The notes under the pieces: generated by a model
The model's database searches: none
Seen by the model: the letters and a program-made list of their open reading frames with translations, nothing else
Told to the model about the DNA's origin: nothing
Assembly (NCBI GenBank): GCA_964575975.1
Contig: CAZNTU010000019.1
Coordinates: 1 to 44,599, forward strand
Direction of reading: 5' to 3'
Length of the DNA: 44,599 nucleotides
From: G963674505 sp964575975
GTDB taxonomy: Bacteria; Desulfobacterota; Desulfobacteria; Desulfobacterales; SKZT01
Shown: positions 39,605 to 44,599 of the stretch, piece by piece
Layout: every line of letters begins with the position of its first letter
Numbering within the stretch: the stretch's first letter is position 1
Made by a program: the position numbers and the translations under genes

Positions 39605-39728
39605 CCCCATGTGGCGCCAGTACGCCCCGGTCCTCCTGGCCGGATTCTCCTGCGGCATGGGCTTGACCGGCATGTTCGCCATGGGGTTCGCGTTGATTCT
39701 CAAATCTCTTGGCCGACTTGCCTATTGA
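39605..39728 (+). pseudogene. 3' relic of a second OPT-like gene
   Basis: These 124 bp align without gaps to 37909-38032, the last 41 codons and stop of the OPT-like gene, with 5 mismatches (96 percent). All five are at synonymous positions (Gly, Ala, Leu, Gly, Leu codons), so the encoded tail, PMWRQYAPVLLAGFSCGMGL onward, is unchanged. Similarity ends sharply at both sides. This is what remains of a paralogue that was under selection before most of it was lost. Confidence 0.9.
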
Positions 39729-40082
39729 TTAAAGCAACAAAGCAACAAAAATAGAATCCGAAGAAAATAAAGAACGAAAATTTCATTCTTGGAACAAATC
39801 CGTCACGTTATCAGACCTCGCAATCGTCCCCGAATCGGTATTCTTGGCCTTTCGTACATTGCCATTGACAAATATGTCGTTGCCGTTTATTAATTGCGGC
39901 CGAGTACGTTCATATGGAGATATTCGACACTGGAGGGAAGGCATTATGAGTGTAATGAGCGAAACCATGGACAACAAGTCGCGGATGCGGGTTGCCGACG
40001 GTCGATGTTTGGTTGCGGCCAAACAGCACGATGATACCAATCACGACGGTACCCGCCTGCCCCCGGAAATGGAAATGCAGCC
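39729..40082. other. Intergenic region with the promoter of the glycosyltransferase operon
   Basis: The region begins with AT-rich DNA after the OPT relic. It holds the promoter at 39865-39893 and a short frame at 39946-40092 with a good ribosome binding site. No other gene is evident. Confidence 0.45.
39865..39893 (+). promoter_or_regulatory. Promoter candidate for the right-arm operon
   Basis: A perfect TTGACA (39865-39870), a 17-bp spacer and TATTAA (39888-39893, 4 of 6) lie about 50 bp upstream of the short frame at 39946 and 190 bp upstream of the GT39-like gene. Confidence 0.6.
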
Positions 40083-40092
40083 TTGGAGATAA
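39946..40092 (+). CDS. Possible 48-residue leader protein ahead of the GT39-like gene
   Basis: The ATG at 39946 follows GGAGGGAAGG, and the frame (MSVMSETMDNKSRMRVADGR and on to LPPEMEMQPWR) ends in TAA at 40090-40092, overlapping the TTG start of the next gene by 10 bp. The arrangement fits translational coupling to a gene that otherwise has a poor start. The protein itself has no recognisable features, so it may only be a leader or a chance frame. Confidence 0.35.
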   Translation: MSVMSETMDNKSRMRVADGRCLVAAKQHDDTNHDGTRLPPEMEMQPWR

Positions 40093-41873
40093 AAACGATC
40101 AGGCATCCGCTGCGATGGAAGGCGGGCGGTCCCCATATTTTAGTGCTACTGTGGCTGATCTGTCTGGGGTTCATGATATGGCAGCACGAAGCGAGAAGCG
40201 TTCAAACGCCTCTTTACGATTCCCTGAGCTACATGCATAAGGCCATGAATTTCTGGAGCGCCGTTAGCGAGGGAAAGTGGTTCAACCCGCTGGAACTCGA
40301 GCCAACGAGCCGACCGCCCGGGACGATCCTCATGACCTATCCTCTTGGTTTTTCGCCTAAACCGTGCGGGCTCCGTTTCCGATCCGTTTTTTTTCCAGTA
40401 CTGTGCGTCGTTCTCGCCGTTTATGTGGCGGCGGGAATACCCCGCGACGCTTCCGAAGGATGGGGAGTGGTAGCCATTGCCTTGCTTTTTTCCGCTGTTC
40501 CCATGTTCTATATTTTCGACTTCAACGAGAACAATCCAAAACCATTTTACTGGGGACTTGTGGATGCCTTTCAAGCGGGTGTTGCCTCCCTGGCCTGCGC
40601 GGGGTTTGTCAGAAGCCTCAGGGAATCCTCGTTGCCATGGGTGGTTTTCGGAGCGCTTCTCGCGTCGTTCACACTCCTGATCAAGCCATCCGGTCTCATG
40701 GTCATGGTTCTTCTTGCCGCCACATGGTTCGCGGTCGCCGGAGCAGAGTACCTCTGCGCAAGGAAAAAGGGACAACCTGTTTCACGCTTGTATCGCTTTG
40801 TAATCCTTGGTGGAATACTGGTCCTCTTGCTATATTCCTTGGTCTTTTTTCTTTGCTATTTTTCACAGTACTTGTCAAGCAGCAACTTCAGCTATGCGAA
40901 GAAGGCATTGGTCGTAATGGCAGAGGTGCTCAAAATCCCTTTTTCGCAGTCGATATCCCTGGTCGTTGATAGCGTTGGAATCGCCATGATTCTATGGCTC
41001 TTCGGAAACGCGATCGTTCTTGCTATTCTTGTCGCCATTCGCAAAGAAAGTCGGAATTCCGTTCCTCCGCACATCTTGACATTGCCGTTGGCCATTCCTT
41101 GCATCTGGGCACTCGGGGCTTGGTATTGGCTGGTTGTGCAGGCAGGGGGAAACCAAGTGAGGTATTTCTACCCGTTTATTCTCATAGGCGCGATCTGCAT
41201 GATTCCCGTCTTTCTGCACGTTTTCAGAAATAGCGGTCGCTGGATTCGGATGGTTCAGCTGCTCGTCTGTTTTCTTCCGGCCTTCAATATCGGCATCCTG
41301 CTTGCGCTCGATTCTCCGCCTGTTCCATGGCAACAGTTATCCGGAGTCAATGTACTGGTCGGACAGGATCGAGAGGAGGTGAATCAGGCCTACGCATTCC
41401 TGGATGAATTGAGAAGAAAAAACACCAGCGCGAGCCTCTATTCACTGTCCGCGAGCATCCTCCCGGGCGTCTTTATTAATGTCGGTCTGTATGAAGCGAT
41501 GCTCAGACCCGAGCTTCCCGTTTTTCATACCACAACGTCGGTTGACTGGGTGCGCGGCTTTGTCGTCAGAACCCATGAGATGCTGAATGCCGACTTCATC
41601 CTTCTAAGAACCGATTTGACCCCGCAGGCCGAAAGGATTCTTCATGACCGCATCGACACTTTCAATTCCGAATGTATCGTGTTTCAGTCCTGGCTCTGCG
41701 GATTGGAAGAAAAGGACGGCATTAAAACCGTATCCGACGGCAGAATATTGCGAGTCGCTGAAATAGTGGATCGAAAAGCCTTCGCGGAGGTTCTGGAAGC
41801 CTTCTTAAATAAACACTCCTGGCGTCCCGCCTTTCTGGAGGAAAACGCACTGCCGCGATTGAAAAGTCGATAA
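40083..41873 (+). CDS. GT39/ArnT-like membrane glycosyltransferase
   Basis: The 596-residue protein starts at TTG (40083). After the first membrane helix (ILVLLWLICLGFMIWQ) comes the short loop with YDSLSYMHKAMNFWSAVSEG, where the Asp matches the catalytic loop of PMT/ArnT-type GT-C enzymes, then PTSRPPGTILMTYPLG. About 10-11 membrane segments follow to near residue 400, with a soluble C-terminal domain (about 420-596). Such enzymes use polyprenyl-phosphate sugars and act on the periplasmic side. The methyltransferase-GT2 fusion downstream could supply the polyprenyl-linked sugar. Confidence 0.75.
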   Translation: MEIKTIRHPLRWKAGGPHILVLLWLICLGFMIWQHEARSVQTPLYDSLSYMHKAMNFWSAVSEGKWFNPLELEPTSRPPGTILMTYPLGFSPKPCGLRFRSVFFPVLCVVLAVYVAAGIPRDASEGWGVVAIALLFSAVPMFYIFDFNENNPKPFYWGLVDAFQAGVASLACAGFVRSLRESSLPWVVFGALLASFTLLIKPSGLMVMVLLAATWFAVAGAEYLCARKKGQPVSRLYRFVILGGILVLLLYSLVFFLCYFSQYLSSSNFSYAKKALVVMAEVLKIPFSQSISLVVDSVGIAMILWLFGNAIVLAILVAIRKESRNSVPPHILTLPLAIPCIWALGAWYWLVVQAGGNQVRYFYPFILIGAICMIPVFLHVFRNSGRWIRMVQLLVCFLPAFNIGILLALDSPPVPWQQLSGVNVLVGQDREEVNQAYAFLDELRRKNTSASLYSLSASILPGVFINVGLYEAMLRPELPVFHTTTSVDWVRGFVVRTHEMLNADFILLRTDLTPQAERILHDRIDTFNSECIVFQSWLCGLEEKDGIKTVSDGRILRVAEIVDRKAFAEVLEAFLNKHSWRPAFLEENALPRLKSR

Positions 41874-41940
41874 CCCCAATATTGGAGGCTATCTTGATTT
41901 GGGTTTCTAAAACAGGTTCTTAACAAGGAACATATTCTAT

Positions 41941-43374
41941 ATGACATCGTTTGACAATGAGCACGAAATCTATCGAAATCGCCGAGCCGATCACTGGAAC
42001 AAACTGGCCGACCGGCAGCCCGGCGCGATTTCTTCCTGCTATCGCAGCCGGTTGACGGAGATCTATCGCCATGTGGTGGGCGAGTGCGGCAGCATTCTCG
42101 ATCTGGGATGCGGCCACGGAAACCTCCTTGGAGCACTCGATCCGGAGAGGGGCGTCGGCGTTGACATCTCGAGCCGTATGATCGAAGAAGCCCGGACCCG
42201 CTTTCCCCGTTTTCAGTTTGTTTGCGCGGACGCAGAGGAATTGGATCTGGGGGATGTTACCTTTGATGTCATTCTCTTTTCCGATTTGCTGAACGATCTC
42301 TGGGACATTCAGACCTTTTTGACGCATATCCGGCGATACTGCCATCGGCACACGCGCATCCTGTTCAATATTCAAAGCCACCTGTGGGAATACCCGCGAC
42401 GCTTGGCCGAACGATTCGACTTGGTCACCCCCAATCTTCCCCAGAACTGGCTGACCCCGCTGGATGTGGAAAACCTTGCGGGACTGTCGGGATACGAAAT
42501 CGTACGCCACTGGGAGGAGATCTTGTGTCCGGTTCCCATTCCCTTTCTGACGGCCTTCTGCAACCGATTTCTGGTGAAACTGCCCCTTTTTCGAGTCGCG
42601 GCCTTCACCAATTTTTACATCCTGCGTCCCCTTCAAGTATCGAAGAGATCGAAAGATCCCTCCGTTTCGGTTGTGATTGCAGCCAGAAATGAAGCGGGGC
42701 ACATCCATGAGATTCTGAACAGAATTCCGAAAATGGGTTCTAGAACGGAAGTCGTTTTTGTGGAGGGCAACTCGACGGACGAGACCTTCAACACTATCAA
42801 AGACGCCATTTCATCCCTGCCCTCCGCCGATTACCGGCTCGTCAAGCAACCCGGAAAAGGGAAAGGGGATGCCGTGCGGGCAGGATTTGACATCTCGACA
42901 GGGGACATGCTCATGATTCTGGATGCCGACATGACCGTACCTCCGGAGGACTTGCGCCGGTTTTACGAGGTGCTGGCGAGCGGTCTGGGGGAATTCGCAA
43001 ACGGCGTCCGCTTGGTGTATCCCATGCAGGACGGCGCCATGCGGTTTTTCAACCTCCTGGGGAACAAGTTCTTCAGCTGGGTGTTCGGCTGGTTGCTGGG
43101 ACAGCCCATTCGAGACACCTTGTGCGGAACCAAAGTGTTGTGGGCCGAGGATTACCGTCGCATTGCAGCGGGTCGAAGCTATTTTGGAGATTTCGACCCC
43201 TTTGGAGACTTTGATCTGCTCTTCGGGGCCGCCCGTCAGAACCTGAAAATCGTGGAAGTCCCCATTCGATACCAGACCAGAAAATATGGGGAAACGAACA
43301 TTCGGCGCTGGCGTCATGGATGGCTCCTGCTTCAAATGGTGGCATTCGCCGCAAAACGACTGAAATTCAAATGA
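41941..43374 (+). CDS. Fusion of a SAM methyltransferase and a GT2 (polyprenyl-phosphate type) glycosyltransferase
   Basis: Of 477 residues, about 1-190 form a class I methyltransferase (SILDLGCGHGNLLGAL, GVDISSRMIEEAR, CADAEELDLGDVTFDVILFS). Residues about 235-470 form a GT-A glycosyltransferase: SVSVVIAARNEAGHIHEIL, FVEGNSTDET, GKGKGDAVRAGFD, DADMTVPPEDL, and DTLCGTKVLWAEDYR with GDFDPFGDFDLLF. The second part resembles dolichyl/polyprenyl-phosphate mannose or glucose synthases. AAGGAACA precedes the ATG. The stop overlaps the next start (ATGA at 43371). Together with the GT39-like gene it suggests lipid-linked sugar synthesis and transfer, with methylation of a sugar or lipid. Confidence 0.85.
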   Translation: MTSFDNEHEIYRNRRADHWNKLADRQPGAISSCYRSRLTEIYRHVVGECGSILDLGCGHGNLLGALDPERGVGVDISSRMIEEARTRFPRFQFVCADAEELDLGDVTFDVILFSDLLNDLWDIQTFLTHIRRYCHRHTRILFNIQSHLWEYPRRLAERFDLVTPNLPQNWLTPLDVENLAGLSGYEIVRHWEEILCPVPIPFLTAFCNRFLVKLPLFRVAAFTNFYILRPLQVSKRSKDPSVSVVIAARNEAGHIHEILNRIPKMGSRTEVVFVEGNSTDETFNTIKDAISSLPSADYRLVKQPGKGKGDAVRAGFDISTGDMLMILDADMTVPPEDLRRFYEVLASGLGEFANGVRLVYPMQDGAMRFFNLLGNKFFSWVFGWLLGQPIRDTLCGTKVLWAEDYRRIAAGRSYFGDFDPFGDFDLLFGAARQNLKIVEVPIRYQTRKYGETNIRRWRHGWLLLQMVAFAAKRLKFK

Positions 43375-44153
43375 GAATGCCGATGCTTGCTCGACTGAAA
43401 ACGGCTCTGGCGCATCCTCTGACCCGGAATCTGCCCATAGACGAGCCACAAACCACCTTTTTGAGAACAGAGGTCATTCGGCAAAAAGGATTTTTGCAGC
43501 GAATCTATCGAACATGGTATTCGCTGCTGATCGAGCAGATCCCTTCGGGGGAGGGGCGGGTCGCGGAACTCGGATCCGGGGCGGGCTTTTTGAAGGAGCT
43601 GTATGCACCGGCAATCACTTCGGAGGTCTTTCGCACGGTTCACGTGGACATGGTGTACAATGCCGTCGCAATGCCGTTCAAAGCAGCGGCTTTGAAGTCT
43701 CTTTTGCTGGTAGACGTTCTCCATCATATTCCCGAACCGGCCGCATTCTTCTCCGAAGCCACCCGCTGCGTCAGGAGCGGAGGGCGGTGCATTATGGTGG
43801 AACCTTGGAATACGCGCTGGAGTCGATGGGTTTACCGGCGCCTGCATCATGAACCGTTTGATGAACAGGGGGGGTGGACGATACCATCTTCGGGTCCTCT
43901 TTCCGGAGCCAACGGGGCTCTGCCATGGATACTGTTCGAGAGGGATCGGCAAATCTTTTCAAAAACTTTTCCGGAATGGGCCATTTCAGTCGTTAAACCC
44001 TTGATGCCTTTGGCGTACCTGCTCTCGGGAGGCATCTCGATGCGGTCTCTTATCCCGGAGGCGACATACCCTCTCATTCGCAGGTTCGAAAGGGGCTTCG
44101 GCTTGGAAGAAAAGGCCGCGATGTTCGCCCTGGTCGTTCTTGAGCGGGCATAA
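43371..44153 (+). CDS. Class I SAM-dependent methyltransferase
   Basis: The ATG in the ATGA overlap at 43371 gives 260 residues. The SAM-binding motif I is RVAELGSGAGFLKEL, motif IV is LLVDVLHHIPEP, and later GGRCIMVEPWNTRWSRWVYR is seen. The C-terminal half is hydrophobic around PLAYLLSGGISMRSLIPEAT. The acidic motif II position reads VHVDMVYN. The substrate is unknown; tight coupling to the methyltransferase-GT2 fusion places it in the same glycan or lipid pathway. Confidence 0.85.
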   Translation: MRMPMLARLKTALAHPLTRNLPIDEPQTTFLRTEVIRQKGFLQRIYRTWYSLLIEQIPSGEGRVAELGSGAGFLKELYAPAITSEVFRTVHVDMVYNAVAMPFKAAALKSLLLVDVLHHIPEPAAFFSEATRCVRSGGRCIMVEPWNTRWSRWVYRRLHHEPFDEQGGWTIPSSGPLSGANGALPWILFERDRQIFSKTFPEWAISVVKPLMPLAYLLSGGISMRSLIPEATYPLIRRFERGFGLEEKAAMFALVVLERA

Positions 44154-44321
44154 AGCATTCGGGAAAGGGGAGCGGGTAGAATCGGTGGCTCATACGGCTT
44201 CCGAATACAAACCCGTGTCAGATCGGCGCCGAACACGACCATTGCGCCAAGCATTCGATCGGGAATCTCATTGACATCGCTGTCGTGACGGAGATAATCC
44301 AACGCGGATTGATTGCGGATT

Positions 44322-44599
44322 CTATTTTCTTTCGAGTGACCCCCGGCATTGGGGGATGGTCAGAAGGTTGCGCATGCAAGTTCCGTAGTCGCCCACGTTG
44401 CCTTTGAGCACCTTGCCGTCCAAGACGACGCCGAACCTGCCGTCCCGGTCCCAGTCCTCGCATGTGCATTTGCCCTGCGGAGCCTCCGCGGCATCGGTCC
44501 GGCATTGGGGGATGGTCAGGAGGTTGCGCATGCAAGTTCCGTAATCGCCCACGTTGCCTTTGAGCACCTTGCCGTCCAAGACGACGCCGAACCTGCCGT
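44322..44599 (-). CDS. Tandem-repeat protein with 52-residue units, C-terminal part only
   Basis: The frame is open from the right edge to the TAG at 44322-44324. It shows one full and one partial copy of a 52-residue repeat: CTCEDWDRDGRFGVVLDGKV, then LKGNVGDYGTCMRNLLTIPQ and a C, a short TDAAEAPQGK linker, and again. Each unit has a DxDxDG calcium-type loop and four or more cysteines, and the last copy ends GSLERK. This fits an exported, disulphide- or calcium-stabilised repeat protein, loosely dockerin-like. Homology to dockerins is not claimed. The N-terminus is outside the window. Confidence 0.7.
   Translation of the reverse strand, partial: GRFGVVLDGKVLKGNVGDYGTCMRNLLTIPQCRTDAAEAPQGKCTCEDWDRDGRFGVVLDGKVLKGNVGDYGTCMRNLLTIPQCRGSLERK
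44345..44599 (-). repeat. 156-bp tandem DNA repeat within the right-edge gene
   Basis: The blocks 44345-44443 and 44501-44599 are 99 bp each and differ at only 2 positions, both synonymous, giving a period of 156 bp. The array continues beyond the window, so the copy number is unknown. Confidence 0.9.

Noticed and set aside
39386..39703. 105-codon minus-strand frame over the OPT relic
   Set aside because: Its first part is the antisense of the duplicated OPT tail, and the same antisense frame exists at the intact copy; no ribosome binding site.
43847..44302. 151-codon minus-strand frame at the end of the last methyltransferase
   Set aside because: It is mainly the antisense of a well-supported methyltransferase gene and has no domain features.

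Overview
The window reads as a chromosomal segment of a Gram-negative bacterium with moderately high GC. The best guess is Desulfobacterota (the former Deltaproteobacteria) or a neighbouring phylum. This rests on the block tRNA-Leu, tig, clpP, clpX, lon, tRNA-Val, tRNA-Asp, on lipobox and signal-peptide proteins, on a DUF3124-type gene, and on a Cys-containing PAS histidine kinase. The placement is inference; no rRNA or other decisive marker is present.

Left arm (1-5500) is accessory DNA. It holds the 5' part of an ISAzo13-like insertion sequence with a probable -1 frameshift site, a gene remnant, and a run of four tiny genes, three of which are paralogues sharing an N-terminal RLEKLE motif. 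A phage terminase small-subunit-like gene follows, then two AT-rich minus-strand genes for a secreted protein and a lipoprotein. Last comes a coiled-coil protein gene embedded in an unusual array of the 7-mer GTTTAAC/GTTAAAC. About 900 bp of gene-poor DNA separates this from the tRNAs. I read it as a decayed prophage or integrative element next to tRNA genes.

Core block (5500-14400): tRNA-Asp and tRNA-Val, then lon, clpX, clpP, tig and tRNA-Leu, all on the minus strand, so transcription runs from tRNA-Leu to tRNA-Asp. On the right are tRNA-Pro (plus strand), a DHH phosphoesterase with a clear sigma-70-type promoter, and a small gene with a strong ribosome binding site.

Plus-strand run (14800-28200): a lipoprotein 5'-nucleotidase, a truncated DUF3124 gene, a histone-deacetylase-like/GNAT fusion and a PAS histidine kinase form a tightly packed operon. 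Then come DNA polymerase IV, a beta-CASP metallo-hydrolase, a GT4 glycosyltransferase, a VapBC-type toxin-antitoxin pair, a histidine phosphatase, a COG4671-like glycosyltransferase and a polysaccharide-deacetylase-like protein.

Transport cluster (27497-38032): a short FtsX-like permease, an ABC ATPase, a 1672-residue FtsX permease with an M28-peptidase-like domain that appears catalytically dead, and two large polytopic membrane proteins (DUF6785/DUF6784-like and OPT-like). All genes overlap or nearly touch. This is the best candidate in the window for a poorly described system.

Right arm (38100-44599): a second VapBC pair with a consensus-like promoter, a 99-bp nested inverted repeat, a small gene, and a 124-bp relic of the OPT gene's 3' end that differs from the intact copy only at synonymous sites. 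A glycan or lipid modification operon follows (GT39-like membrane protein, methyltransferase-GT2 fusion, methyltransferase). The window ends inside a minus-strand gene encoding 52-residue tandem repeats with a DxDxDG motif.
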